DNA of 64,000 nt from NCBI RefSeq assembly GCF_025175675.1, contig NZ_JANIOA010000021.1, positions 1-64,000 on the forward strand, read 5' to 3'. Made by a program: the position numbers and the translations under genes. The stretch is from Sedimenticola hydrogenitrophicus. GTDB lineage: Bacteria; Pseudomonadota; Gammaproteobacteria; Chromatiales; Chromatiaceae. The notes under the pieces are model-generated. The model saw only the letters and a list, made by a program, of their open reading frames with translations. It searched no databases and was not told where the DNA came from. Numbering within the stretch: the stretch's first letter is position 1; the number at the start of each line of letters is the position of its first letter. Shown here piece after piece: positions 29,672 through 39,498 of the stretch.

Positions 29672-30235
29672 TCAGCCCTCATCATCCCGGGGACCGGTGA
29701 AGAATTCCGGCCAGCGCTGCTTGACCTCCGGACCGTCGCTGACCAGGGCGATGCAGGTGTCGAGGATGCGCGGCCGGCTGCGCGTTGGTTGCCGACTGGC
29801 GCGCTCCTCCAGGGCCGAATGCATGGTCTGATAGGCGGTGGTGGCGAGCGGTCCCAGCAGTTCCATCAGATGGGTGCAGCTGGCCCGGCGCTCCACCCGG
29901 CTCCTCACCTCGCGCATCCAGCCGGGACCGATCTTCAGGCCGATCAGCCGGCGCATCGCCTCCGCCGTCTGCTTGCACACCGGATAAGGGGTGTCGTCGG
30001 AGACGGCAATCACATCATGAATGACAAAATCGAGATCCAGGGTCACCCGCAGATGCAGTCCATGCACCGGCGCACCGGGTTGCATGTAGCCGCGGTGACG
30101 GGTATCGAAGCCGAAGGTCTTGGTATCGGTCAGATGGGCTTCCAGATCCCACAGCCCATCCTTGCGCAGATAGCCCTCGCAGGTGATTTTGCGGGTATGG
30201 AGATGTTCACGTTCAACAGGTCGGGGTAACGGCAC
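29672..30235 (-). CDS. DUF2889-family protein
   Basis: 187 aa, soluble. The opening pattern RKITCEGYLRKDGLWDLEAHLTD (a strand-rich segment), the HLRVTLDLDFVIHDV stretch and the late CTHLMELLGPLATTAYQT are typical of DUF2889, whose function is not established. GTG start at 30235. Members often sit near phenylacetate or acyl-CoA metabolism genes, but nothing here supports that. Confidence 0.8.
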   Translation of the reverse strand: MPLPRPVEREHLHTRKITCEGYLRKDGLWDLEAHLTDTKTFGFDTRHRGYMQPGAPVHGLHLRVTLDLDFVIHDVIAVSDDTPYPVCKQTAEAMRRLIGLKIGPGWMREVRSRVERRASCTHLMELLGPLATTAYQTMHSALEERASRQPTRSRPRILDTCIALVSDGPEVKQRWPEFFTGPRDDEG

Positions 30236-30414
30236 GGCGGTTCTGTCTCATCGGTCGAGGGGGACTGGGAAAGATAATATCAACTGCAACGAATATCAAA
30301 TCAGAAGCCGACTATCGAGCGAAACAGGCGGCTCCGGTGGCCGGATTCGGCTTGCCGGGGGCCTGTCACGATGCGGCTTGACGGCACCTCCACCGGCGCC
30401 TATCGTCGCCCAAT

Positions 30415-31398
30415 ATGTCTCGATATAAATCACTCGCATTGCTGCTGATCCTCTCCCTGCAGGGCCTCCCGGGGCACTCCGCCGGCCTGGTCGGAGAGCC
30501 GATCCGTCTCGCCAACGGTGTCGGCGACGGCGACCGTTTCATGGGCGTCGAGTTGCTGGGGAGCCTGTCGTTGAAGGGAGATCCGGCGCTCGCTGAACTC
30601 TCCGGTCTGGCCTGGGATGAGGACGAGCAGACACTGCTGGCGGTCTCGGACAGGGGATGGCTGCTGTGGCTGAAGCCTCACTTCAGCGAAGGGCATCTCA
30701 GCCAGGTGGAGTTGACGGCCAGCTACCCGCTACGCGACCGGCGGGAGGCCCCACTACGCAGCGGCTGGCGCGACGCCGAAGGCCTGACCCTGGAACAGAG
30801 CGCCAACGGGATCCAGGGAGACACCCGTCTGATAGTCTCGTTCGAACGCCGTCACCGGATCGAAAGCTACCGCCCCGACGGTCGCTGGCTGGCCACCCTG
30901 CCCCTGCCCGCAAGATTGCGGGAAACCGGTTACCGACCGAAAAGCAATCGCAGTCTGGAGGCGGTCACCCTGCACCCGCAACACGGCCTGGTCACCGGCC
31001 CGGAGTCCCCCCCCGATGGCCGCCCCCCTTATCTGGCCAATTATCTGATCAATGCCGCCGGACAGGTCTGGGAGTATGCGTTCAAGGAGCCGGATGGTGC
31101 CCTGGTGGCGCTGGAGGCGCTGCCGAATGGCGACCTGATCCTGCTGGAGCGGGCCTACACCTCGATCTTCTCTCCCTGGGTGATCAGTCTGACCCGCATC
31201 CGCGCCACCGACCTCGCTACCGGCTCAACCATGGACACAGAAACCATCGCCCGCTTCGACAGCGGCCAGGGCTGGCTGATGCAGAACATGGAGGGGCTGA
31301 CCCGCCACCGGGAGATGCGCTTCTTCATGGTCAGCGACGACGGGAGCCTGCCCTGGGCCCAGACTCAGCTGCTCTATTTCCGCATCGTCTCTGAGTGA
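30415..31398 (+). CDS. Exported esterase-like phytase family protein
   Basis: 327 aa with a signal peptide (LALLLILSLQGLPGHSA). The mature part is a beta-propeller of the esterase-like phytase type: ELSGLAWDEDEQTLLAVSDRG, DAEGLTLE, SFERRHRI and NMEGLTRH are characteristic repeats. Actual substrate unknown. Its 3' end overlaps the convergent tesA end by 25 bp. Confidence 0.85.
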   Translation: MSRYKSLALLLILSLQGLPGHSAGLVGEPIRLANGVGDGDRFMGVELLGSLSLKGDPALAELSGLAWDEDEQTLLAVSDRGWLLWLKPHFSEGHLSQVELTASYPLRDRREAPLRSGWRDAEGLTLEQSANGIQGDTRLIVSFERRHRIESYRPDGRWLATLPLPARLRETGYRPKSNRSLEAVTLHPQHGLVTGPESPPDGRPPYLANYLINAAGQVWEYAFKEPDGALVALEALPNGDLILLERAYTSIFSPWVISLTRIRATDLATGSTMDTETIARFDSGQGWLMQNMEGLTRHREMRFFMVSDDGSLPWAQTQLLYFRIVSE

Positions 31399-32027
31399 GT
31401 CACCGCCAGGTCCCCTGCCGGCTCACCGTCCAGCATCGGCCGCAGCCGCTCCCAGACATGCTCCAGCATCAGCGGTTGGCCTTGCGCGTTGGGATGGATC
31501 CCGTCGCCCTGCATCCACTCCGGCCGATCCGCCACCCCCGCCAGAAAGAACGGCACCAGGGGCACACGGTGCTGTTCGGCCAGCTCCCGGTAGATTCCCA
31601 GGAACTTCTCGGTGAACGCCTTGCCGAAATTTGGAGGCAGCATCATCCCCAACAGCAGCGGGCGGCTATCGGCGTTCCGGGCAAGTGTTATCATCTGATC
31701 CAGGTGGTCGCGAGTCTGATGGTTGCCGAGCCCCCGCAGGCCGTCGTTGCCACCCAGTTCGATAATCAGGATCTCCGGCTGGAACTGTGCAAGCGCCCGG
31801 GGAAGCCGTGCCAGACCACCGGCCGTGGTGTCACCCGAGATACTGGCGTTGACCACCCGATGCGGGTAACCGGTCTCCTGCAGGCGGATCTGCAGCAAGG
31901 CCACCCAGCCGCGGCTACGCTCAATACCGTAGGCCGCGCTCAGACTGTCACCCAGAACAACAATCACCGGCTCGGCAGCCGATACATTGGACATAGCCAA
32001 AATCAACAACAGGAATAGTCTCTTCAT
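31374..32027 (-). CDS. tesA: Periplasmic GDSL acyl-CoA thioesterase I / lysophospholipase
   Basis: 217 aa with a signal peptide (LFLLLILAMSNVSA). Block I VVLGDSLSAAYGI (catalytic Ser), block II SISGDTTAGGLAR, block III ELGGNDGLRG and block V DGIHPN with the catalytic Asp/His are all present. Broad esterase, thioesterase and lysophospholipase activity is known for the family. Its ATG overlaps the divergent ybbA ATG within CATG at 32025-32028. Confidence 0.94.
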   Translation of the reverse strand: MKRLFLLLILAMSNVSAAEPVIVVLGDSLSAAYGIERSRGWVALLQIRLQETGYPHRVVNASISGDTTAGGLARLPRALAQFQPEILIIELGGNDGLRGLGNHQTRDHLDQMITLARNADSRPLLLGMMLPPNFGKAFTEKFLGIYRELAEQHRVPLVPFFLAGVADRPEWMQGDGIHPNAQGQPLMLEHVWERLRPMLDGEPAGDLAVTHSETMRK

Positions 32028-32724
32028 GGACACAGATCATACCCCAGACAGCATCCTGGTAAAGGCCACCGGCGTGGGTAAACGGGTAAACGGACCGGGT
32101 GGCAGCCTGACCATCCTGGACGATGTCTCGTTGCAACTCGCCAGCGGCGAGGTCACTGCCATCCTCGGTGCCTCCGGCTCGGGCAAGTCCACCCTGCTGG
32201 GACTGCTGGCGGGGCTGGACGAGGCGAGCAGCGGCCAGATCGAACTGTTCGGTACCCCGCTGAACGCGCTCGATGAGGACCAGCGCGCCGCCCTGCGTGC
32301 CGGCAAGGTCGGCTTTGTCTTCCAGTCCTTCCAACTATTGCCCGGCATGACGGCCTTGGAGAATGTGATGCTGCCGCTGGAGCTGGCGGGGGTCGCCCGC
32401 CCGGCGCAGGGGGCCGGCGAGGCGCTGCGCCAAGTCGGCCTGGCCGATCGACTGCACCACTATCCCGCCCAGCTCTCCGGCGGCGAGCAGCAGCGGGTCG
32501 CCATCGCCCGCGCCTTCGCCTCCGGCCCCAAGGTGCTGTTCGCCGATGAGCCCACCGGCAGTCTCGATCAGGCCACCGGCAGCCGCATCATCGACCTGCT
32601 GTTCCGGATGCGCGAGCAGACCGGGGCGGCACTGCTGCTGGTCACCCACGACGAGCGGCTGGCGGCGCGCTGCGATCACCGCCTGCAGATCGAGAACGGA
32701 CGTTTGGAGCAGGACACATGGTAA
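32026..32724 (+). CDS. ybbA: ABC transporter ATPase YbbA
   Basis: 232-aa ATPase of the LolD/MacB type: [34 protein letters not shown]. Partner of the large permease that follows; divergent tesA next door is the order seen in E. coli. ATG 32026 chosen. The stop codon TAA (32722-32724) is supplied by the inserted MITE: without it the gene would end EQDT with TGA overlapping the ybbP ATG. The final Trp is therefore element-encoded. Confidence 0.94.
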   Translation: MDTDHTPDSILVKATGVGKRVNGPGGSLTILDDVSLQLASGEVTAILGASGSGKSTLLGLLAGLDEASSGQIELFGTPLNALDEDQRAALRAGKVGFVFQSFQLLPGMTALENVMLPLELAGVARPAQGAGEALRQVGLADRLHHYPAQLSGGEQQRVAIARAFASGPKVLFADEPTGSLDQATGSRIIDLLFRMREQTGAALLLVTHDERLAARCDHRLQIENGRLEQDTW

Positions 32725-32924
32725 CTACTCACGGGGTGATTGGCCTGCCTTGCCGGCCTCACACGATGGCTTGTATCCTCGAATCCGGCCCCTATTTCAG
32801 CGCCTGCCCAAACTCGCTTCGCTCAAACAAGGGCAGGCTTGAATCTGAAAAAGGGGCCGGATCCGAGGCGCCATCAAGATCGGCCAACAAGGCAGGCCAA
32901 TCCCTTACAGACCGAGCGAGATAC
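32721..32924. mobile_element. MITE, GTAA-element family, copy 3 (204 bp), at the ybbA-ybbP junction
   Basis: Begins GTAACTACTCACGGGG and ends CCGAGCGAGATAC. It is flanked by a perfect 8-bp duplication GACACATG at 32713-32720 and 32925-32932. The right duplication supplies the ybbP start codon. Arms pair over CCTGCC/GGCAGG and GGGGCCGGAT. Removing the element and one duplication restores GACACATGAAC, an ATGA overlap of ybbA and ybbP. Confidence 0.92.
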
Positions 32925-32929
32925 GACAC

Positions 32930-35419
32930 ATGAACACCCTCCTGCTGGCCCTGCGCTTCCTGCGCCACGACTGGCGCAGCGGTGAACTGCGGCTGCTGGT
33001 GCTGGCCCTGATTATCGCCGTTTCGGCCGTGACGGCGGTGGGATTCTTCACCAACCGGGTCGAGCAGGCGATGGTGCTGCAGGCCAATCAGGTGATGGCG
33101 GCCGATCTGGTACTCTTCAGCCACCGCCCGATTGCCGAATCCTTCGAACAGCGCGCGACCGAACTCGGTCTGCGCACCGCCCACACCCTCAGTTTCCCCA
33201 GCGTCATCCTGCACCGGGACGAGACCCAGCTGGTGGAGGTCAAGGCGGTGAGCCGCGACTATCCCCTGCGCGGCGAGCTGCGTGTCCGACCCCAGGCGGC
33301 GGCCGAAGAGCAGCGCGTCACCCGTCCACCCGCGGCGGGCAACCTGTGGGGCGAGGCGCGGCTGATGGCGGCCCTCGAACTGCAGCCGGGAGACCGGGTC
33401 TCCCTGGGTGAGCTGAACCTAAACCTGGAGCAGATCCTGAGCCGTGACTCGGCCCTCGGCAACAACTTCTTCCGCCTCGGCCCGGAAGTGCTGATCGCCC
33501 TGGAGGATATCCCGAAAACCGGCCTGGTCACCCCGGCCAGCCGGGTGCACTATCGCCTGCTGGTGGCCGGCGAGCGGAACCCGGTGGAGAGCTACCAGCG
33601 CTGGGCCCGGACACGGCTGCCGCGCGGGGTGCGCCTGGAGCACCTGAGCAGCGCCCGCCCCGAACTGCGCAACACCCTGGACCGGGGCAGCCGCTTCCTC
33701 AGTCTGGCGGCGCTGGTGGCGGTGCTGGTGGCCGGCGCCACCGTCGCCCTCTCTACCCGCCGCTTTGTCGAACGCCAGTCGGACACCAGTGCCATCATGC
33801 GCTGCCTGGGGGCCAGCCAGTCGCTGATCCTGTGGGTGCTGCTGCTGCGGCTGCTGCTGCTCGGCCTGCTGGCGAGCCTGCTGGGGATCGCCGTTGGCTG
33901 GTTGGCGCAGTACCTGCTGGCCGGCCTGCTGAGCGACTGGTTCGGCGGCACCCTGCCGTCGCCGACCCCCTGGCCGATCCTGGTGGGGCTGGGCACCGGC
34001 CTGATCACCCTGGTCGGCTTCACCCTGCCGCCGGCCCTGCGCCTGGGCGCCGTGCCGCCGCTCCGGGTGCTGCGCCGCGACCTCGGGGCACCGCCCGTCA
34101 GCACCTGGCTGCTGGCCGTTTGCGCCATCGGCGCCATGGCGCTGCTGATGCGCTGGCAGGCCGGCGATGCGACCCTGGCCGGCTGGGTTCTGCTCGGCAC
34201 CCTCGGCACGGTCTCGCTGCTGCTGTTGGCGGGCTGGCTGCTGATCCGCCTGCTGCGGCCGTTGCGCCATCGCGGCGGAACGCGTTGGCGCCAGGGGCTC
34301 GCCGGACTGCTGCGGGACCCCGCCATGACCACCCTGCAGCTCACCGGCTTCGGCCTCGGGATACTCGCCATGCTGCTGCTGGGGATTATCCGCACGGATC
34401 TGCTGGACGCCTGGCACCGCACCATCCCGGAGCAGGCCCCCAACCATTTCTTGATCAACATCCAACCGGAGAACGTGGCGGGGATGCAAGAGTTCTTCCG
34501 CCGCGAGCAGATCCAACCGGCCGGCATCTACCCCATGCTGCGCGCCCGCCTCACCCGCATCAACGACAAACCGGTGGCTCCCGAACAGTATCAGGATGAC
34601 CGCGCCCAGCGACTGGTGGAGCGGGAATTCAATCTCTCCTGGGCGGTCGAGCCGCAAACCGGTAGCCGGATTGTCTCCGGCCGCTGGTGGGGGGATGAGA
34701 ACCGGGAGGCGCCCCTGTTCTCGGTGGAGACGGGGATCGCGGAGACCCTCGGCATCAAGCTGGGTGACCGGCTCGGTTTTGACCTCGCCGGGGTGCCCAT
34801 AGAGGCCCGGGTCGCCAACCTGCGGCAGGTGCGTTGGGACTCGTTCCAGCCCAACTTTTTCGTCATCGGCACCCCGGCCCTGCTGCGGGATCATCCCACC
34901 AATTACATCACCAGTTTCTACCTGCCGCCGGGCCGGGAGGCGCTGCTGGCGCAACTGGTACGCCAATACCCCTCGGTCACCATCATCGACGTCAGCGCCA
35001 TTATGCGGCAGATCCGCGAGATCATGCAGCGCGGTTCGCTGGCGGTGGAGTATGTCTTCCTGTTCACCCTGGCGGCCGGCCTGCTGATGCTCTACGCCGG
35101 CATCCAGGCGAGCCGCGAACACCGCCGCCAGGAGTCGGTGGTGCTGCGCACCCTGGGGATGCAGCGCCGCGGGCTGATCGAGGCGGCCGGGATCGAGTTC
35201 GTCACCCTCGGCCTGCTGGCCGGCACCCTGGCCAGCCTGTGCGCCACCGCCACCGGCTGGTTCATTGCCACCGAGGTGTTCGGCTTCAATTTCCAGCCCA
35301 GTCTCTGGACCGCCATTGTCGGCATCCTCGGCAGCGGTTCCGCCATCGGTATCGCCGGGGTATTGGCCACCTGGCCGTTGACAGTGCGGCCGCCGTTACG
35401 GATGCTGCAGGACGGCTGA
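32930..35419 (+). CDS. ybbP: ABC transporter permease YbbP
   Basis: 829-aa FtsX-like permease with an N-terminal helix (LLVLALIIAVSAVTAVGFF), a large periplasmic region, and two sets of transmembrane helices (about 250-430 and 700-829) carrying FtsX motifs such as LRTLGMQRRGLIEAAG. In E. coli the YbbA-YbbP complex is an MacB-like mechanotransmission system acting with TesA at the envelope. The ATG comes from the target duplication of the upstream MITE, and the only ribosome-site-like sequence (GAGCGAG) lies inside the MITE. Its stop overlaps polB (TGATG). Confidence 0.93.
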   Translation: MNTLLLALRFLRHDWRSGELRLLVLALIIAVSAVTAVGFFTNRVEQAMVLQANQVMAADLVLFSHRPIAESFEQRATELGLRTAHTLSFPSVILHRDETQLVEVKAVSRDYPLRGELRVRPQAAAEEQRVTRPPAAGNLWGEARLMAALELQPGDRVSLGELNLNLEQILSRDSALGNNFFRLGPEVLIALEDIPKTGLVTPASRVHYRLLVAGERNPVESYQRWARTRLPRGVRLEHLSSARPELRNTLDRGSRFLSLAALVAVLVAGATVALSTRRFVERQSDTSAIMRCLGASQSLILWVLLLRLLLLGLLASLLGIAVGWLAQYLLAGLLSDWFGGTLPSPTPWPILVGLGTGLITLVGFTLPPALRLGAVPPLRVLRRDLGAPPVSTWLLAVCAIGAMALLMRWQAGDATLAGWVLLGTLGTVSLLLLAGWLLIRLLRPLRHRGGTRWRQGLAGLLRDPAMTTLQLTGFGLGILAMLLLGIIRTDLLDAWHRTIPEQAPNHFLINIQPENVAGMQEFFRREQIQPAGIYPMLRARLTRINDKPVAPEQYQDDRAQRLVEREFNLSWAVEPQTGSRIVSGRWWGDENREAPLFSVETGIAETLGIKLGDRLGFDLAGVPIEARVANLRQVRWDSFQPNFFVIGTPALLRDHPTNYITSFYLPPGREALLAQLVRQYPSVTIIDVSAIMRQIREIMQRGSLAVEYVFLFTLAAGLLMLYAGIQASREHRRQESVVLRTLGMQRRGLIEAAGIEFVTLGLLAGTLASLCATATGWFIATEVFGFNFQPSLWTAIVGILGSGSAIGIAGVLATWPLTVRPPLRMLQDG

Positions 35420-37740
35420 TGACCCGGCAGCACTACAACGCCTTCCTGCTGACCCGACACTGGCGCGACACCCCGCAGGGGGTCGAGCTGCAGTTTTGGG
35501 CCCATTCACCCGCCGGGCCGCTGCGGCTGATCTATCCGCGGCAGCAGGCGGTCTGTTTCATCGCGCGGGACTCCGAACTGCAGCTGGATAGCCCCGCGGT
35601 GACGCGCAAGCCACTGCAACTGACCGATCTGCACGGCCAACCGGTGGATGGGCTCTATTTCCACCAGCAGCGCCAGTTGCAGCAGTTCCGCGAACGTACC
35701 GCCGGCAGCAGCACCCTGCTGCTGGAATCCGACATCAAGGTTGTCGACCGTTTCCTGATGGAGCGCTTCGTCACCGCACCGCTGCAGGTGAGCGGCGAGC
35801 CCGTCCAGCGCAACGGTTATCTTGAGCTGATCAATCCGCGCATCCGGCCCGCCGATTACCAGCCGGAACTCAGTTACCTGAGCCTGGATATCGAGACCGA
35901 TGGGACCGCCAACCAGGTCCTCTCCATCGCCTTCTGCGGTCCCGGGGTGGCGCGCATACTGATGCAGGGTACCGCGGCCGACTGGCCCAGCGACCAGCCG
36001 ATCCACTGGGTCGACGACGAGGCGCAGCTACTGCGGACCTTCCTGCAGCAGTTCGCGGAACTCGATCCCGACCTGATCCTGGGCTGGAACCTGATCAATT
36101 TCGACCTCGACTACCTGGAGCGGCGCTGCAAGGCGCACCACATCCCCTTCACCCTGGGGCGCGGCGGCGAGCCGGCGGCCGTCCTGCAGCCGCGGCAGAG
36201 CGGCCAGGGGCGGGTGGCCAGCATCCCCGGTCGGGTGGCGCTGAATGGCATTGACAACCTGCGCGCCGCCTTCTGGTCGTTCGAGAGCTTCTCGCTGAAC
36301 CATGTGGCGGGGGAGCTGCTGGGGCGCAAAAAGCTGATCAGTGACGGTCAGGACAAGGTGGCCGAGATCCGCCGCCAGTTCCGCGAGGAGCGCCCGGCGC
36401 TGGCCGCCTACAACCTGGAGGATTGCCGGCTGGTCGAGGATATCGTCCACAAGACCGACCTGATCGCCTTCGTGCGCCAGCGCGCCACCATGACCGGCCT
36501 GGCGCTCGGCCGCCAGGGGGGATCGGTGGCGGCATTCGACAACCTCTACCTGCCAATGCTGCACCGCGAAGGGGTGGTGGCCCATGACATCGGTGCCTTC
36601 CGGCACTCGCAAACCAGCCCCGGCGGCTATGTGATGGATTCCCAGCCGGGACTTTACCGCAACGTGCTGGTGCTCGATTTCAAGAGCCTCTATCCCAGCA
36701 TCATCCGCACCTTCCGCATCGATCCGCTGGGCATGGCCTTTCCCGGTGACGATCCCATCCCCGGATTCCTGCAGGCGGAATTTTCCCGGGAGCGCCATCT
36801 ACTCCCCTCGATCATCTCCGCCCTCTGGGCCAAACGTGATAGCGCCAAGCTGCGCCAGGACAAGGCGCTCTCCCAGGCGACCAAGATCATCATGAACTCC
36901 TTCTACGGGGTGCTCGGTTCCAGCGGCTGTCGCTTCTACGACCCGCGCCTGGCCAGCAGCATTACCCGACGCGGCCATGAGATCATCACACGCAGCCGCG
37001 ACTGGCTGGAGGAGGCCGGCTATCCGGTGATCTATGGCGATACCGATTCGCTGTTCGTGCTGGTCGGGGAGGATTTTGACGAGGCCCGGGCCAAGCGGAC
37101 GGGTCAACAGCTGGCCGTCGATCTCAACCACTGGTGGAACGACACCATCGCCCGGGAATTCCGCGTTGAATCGGCCCTGGAGATCGAGTTCGAGACCCAC
37201 TTCATCCAGTTCATCATGCCCACCATCCGCGGCGCCAGGATCGATATTGGAACCGGCAGCAAGAAGCGCTATGCCGGGGTGGTCCGCAATGCGGCGGGGG
37301 AGTACGAACTGGTGTTCAAGGGGCTGGAGAGCGTGCGCAGCGACTGGACACCTCTGGCGCAGCGCTTCCAGCGCGAGCTCTATCGGCGGATCTTCTTCAA
37401 CGAACCCTACGCGGCCTATATCAGCGACCTGGTCCAGCGCCTGAAACGGGGTGAGCTGGACCGGGAACTGGTCTACCGCAAGCGGCTGCGCCGCAAGCTG
37501 GACGAGTACCTGCGCAATGTCCCGCCCCATGTACAGGCAGCGCGAAAACTGGACAAGCCACGCCGCACCGTCAGTTACCTGATCACCCTGAACGGACCGG
37601 AACCGGTGGAGCGGCACACCAGCCCCATCGACTACCAGCACTATATCGACCGCCAGATCGCCCCGGTGGCCGACGGCATCCTGCACTTTCTCGACGACAG
37701 CTTCGAGCGCATCACCGCGGACCAGCTGACGCTGTTCTGA
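35419..37740 (+). CDS. polB: DNA polymerase II (family B)
   Basis: 773-aa replicative-type repair polymerase for translesion and restart. 3'-5' exonuclease motifs: DIETDG (Exo I), LGWNLINFDLDYLE (Exo II), YNLEDCRLVEDI (Exo III). Polymerase motifs: DFKSLYPSIIRTF, KIIMNSFYGVLG and YGDTDSLFV. The start overlaps the ybbP stop (TGATG), so it is probably translated from the ybb transcript, an unusual pairing of an envelope exporter with a repair polymerase. Confidence 0.97.
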   Translation: MTRQHYNAFLLTRHWRDTPQGVELQFWAHSPAGPLRLIYPRQQAVCFIARDSELQLDSPAVTRKPLQLTDLHGQPVDGLYFHQQRQLQQFRERTAGSSTLLLESDIKVVDRFLMERFVTAPLQVSGEPVQRNGYLELINPRIRPADYQPELSYLSLDIETDGTANQVLSIAFCGPGVARILMQGTAADWPSDQPIHWVDDEAQLLRTFLQQFAELDPDLILGWNLINFDLDYLERRCKAHHIPFTLGRGGEPAAVLQPRQSGQGRVASIPGRVALNGIDNLRAAFWSFESFSLNHVAGELLGRKKLISDGQDKVAEIRRQFREERPALAAYNLEDCRLVEDIVHKTDLIAFVRQRATMTGLALGRQGGSVAAFDNLYLPMLHREGVVAHDIGAFRHSQTSPGGYVMDSQPGLYRNVLVLDFKSLYPSIIRTFRIDPLGMAFPGDDPIPGFLQAEFSRERHLLPSIISALWAKRDSAKLRQDKALSQATKIIMNSFYGVLGSSGCRFYDPRLASSITRRGHEIITRSRDWLEEAGYPVIYGDTDSLFVLVGEDFDEARAKRTGQQLAVDLNHWWNDTIAREFRVESALEIEFETHFIQFIMPTIRGARIDIGTGSKKRYAGVVRNAAGEYELVFKGLESVRSDWTPLAQRFQRELYRRIFFNEPYAAYISDLVQRLKRGELDRELVYRKRLRRKLDEYLRNVPPHVQAARKLDKPRRTVSYLITLNGPEPVERHTSPIDYQHYIDRQIAPVADGILHFLDDSFERITADQLTLF

Positions 37741-37772
37741 ATCAGGAACATGCCCGGTCCGGGGCGGGTCTC

Positions 37773-38699
37773 CTACCGGTTAATGCGCTCTTCGGGCAGG
37801 CAGTTCGACGCGGGCGGCCCGGGGATTGTTCCGATCACATCCAGGTCCTGACAACCATAATTACGGCCATCCGGCAGTACGCAAAGCCGATCGAAAAAAT
37901 CCCCGGGTAACCGCCGGTACTGCTCGATAAGATGGGATTCATCCAGCATGTCCAGGTAGCCCGAGACGGCGTTGCGATAATAGCCGGTGGTACGCCCGGG
38001 GGAGGTGTACCATTGGCGAAACGCCGCCCGCATTGCCGCCAGCTCGTCACCCGACTTACCGATCTCGCTCTCGAACGCGCGGGCAATATCGGCATACTTC
38101 GGGAAGCCCAGCAGTGTGTCCCAGAGCCCGGACTCACCCCGCTGTTTCAGGCGCCAGGCAAACAGCGCCGAGAACGCCTGTACATCCGCCTCCACGGCGA
38201 AGGTGAGGCGCACCATTTCGGGCATGGCGTAGTCCAGTGATTGCCGGTAACCCTGCTGTACATGGGCGACGTGCCGCAGCTCGTGCACCACGATGGCCGT
38301 CTGCTGCGGAAGACTGAGATGCTCCCTGACGGCAATCACGTTATAGCCATAGTCGTAATAGCCACGGTTACCGTCGGCACGGTCCTCGATGCAGAAGGCG
38401 ACACCGGCCTGGCTCGCCGTCGCCAGCGGGTAGCCGGCAAGCTCCCGATCCCGTCTCAGATAGGCAAAAATGACCCCAAACCGGCTGGCGGCCTGGTTGA
38501 CCTCATGCGGTCTGTCAAACCGGTAACAGCGTGATGCGGCGTCCGGGTGCCACTGCCTCAGCCCGCCCGCCTCCCGGGAATCCGAATTCTGATCAAGGGT
38601 GTCGCCACGCAGCGGCGCCAGGCAGAGGACAGAAAGCACAAGGAGTACCCCCGACCAGAATCGATTGCGGTACAAGTCATGTGCTGCACGAGTTGGCAT
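37773..38699 (-). CDS. Putative secreted zinc metallopeptidase (DUF6782-like)
   Basis: 308 aa with a signal peptide (LLVLSVLCLAPLRG). The zincin motif H-E-x-x-H is seen at H139 in VVHELRHVAH, with a downstream acidic stretch FAVEADVQAF that could carry the third ligand. Further aromatic and acidic C-terminal region. ATG 38699 has AGGATGGA upstream. Convergent with polB. Substrate unknown; the family name is recalled, not verified. Confidence 0.7.
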   Translation of the reverse strand: MPTRAAHDLYRNRFWSGVLLVLSVLCLAPLRGDTLDQNSDSREAGGLRQWHPDAASRCYRFDRPHEVNQAASRFGVIFAYLRRDRELAGYPLATASQAGVAFCIEDRADGNRGYYDYGYNVIAVREHLSLPQQTAIVVHELRHVAHVQQGYRQSLDYAMPEMVRLTFAVEADVQAFSALFAWRLKQRGESGLWDTLLGFPKYADIARAFESEIGKSGDELAAMRAAFRQWYTSPGRTTGYYRNAVSGYLDMLDESHLIEQYRRLPGDFFDRLCVLPDGRNYGCQDLDVIGTIPGPPASNCLPEERINR

Positions 38700-38817
38700 A
38701 GGTTCATTCCATCCTGGATTCCGCGATTTCCGAATCAGCATAAATCACTGATACCTATAACATGCAAGCGCCACTCAAGGCCATGATCGACCCGGAGAGA
38801 AGTGCTAAAGTAACGGC

Positions 38818-39498
38818 ATGCATCTACTACTGATTGAAGACAATCCTGATCTGGTCGAGAACCTGTGCGAGTTCCTTGAGTCCACGGGACACACGGTGGA
38901 TATCGCCTACAACGGCATCACCGGCCTGGGGTTTGCGATAGAGAACAGCTATGACGTGATCATCCTCGACCTGATGCTGCCCGGCCTGGATGGTCTGGAG
39001 GTCTGCGCCTGGTTGCGCCGGGAAGGCCGCGACACCCCGGTACTCATGCTGACCGCGCGCGACACACTGCACAACAAGCTGGAGGGATTCGCCAGCGGGG
39101 CTGACGATTATCTGGTCAAGCCCTTCGCGCTGCCCGAACTCGGGGCGCGCGTCGGCGCCCTGGCCCGGCGTGCCCGCCGGGAGATCACCCAGCAACGCCT
39201 GATTGTCGCGGACCTGCAGTATGATCCCGATACGCTGCGCGTGGAACGCGCCGGACGACACATCGAACTCGCCCCCATACCGCTGAAGATTCTCGCCCTG
39301 CTGATGCGCCGATCCCCCGGCGTGGTGCGGCGCGAAGAGATCGAACGTGAGATCTGGGGCGACGCTCCCCCCGACAGCGACACCCTGCGCGCCCATCTGC
39401 ACGCCTTGCGGACCGCCATCGACCGCGGCTTTGAATCCACTTTGCTGCACACCATCCGCGGCATGGGCTATCGGATCGCCGGCCCCAATGGCCAGTAA
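38818..39498 (+). CDS. OmpR-family response regulator
   Basis: 226 aa: receiver domain (acidic pair in LLIEDN, phospho-acceptor Asp51 in VIILDLMLPG, Lys102 in LVKPFALPEL) and C-terminal winged helix ending ESTLLHTIRGMGYRI. Overlaps the sensor kinase gene by 11 bp, a normal two-component operon. Its regulon is not evident; the SulP transporter downstream is a possibility. Confidence 0.95.
   Translation: MHLLLIEDNPDLVENLCEFLESTGHTVDIAYNGITGLGFAIENSYDVIILDLMLPGLDGLEVCAWLRREGRDTPVLMLTARDTLHNKLEGFASGADDYLVKPFALPELGARVGALARRARREITQQRLIVADLQYDPDTLRVERAGRHIELAPIPLKILALLMRRSPGVVRREEIEREIWGDAPPDSDTLRAHLHALRTAIDRGFESTLLHTIRGMGYRIAGPNGQ

Noticed and set aside
33419-35122. 567-residue Gln-rich frame opposite ybbP
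   Set aside because: Antisense shadow caused by CTG/CAG-rich codons in ybbP.
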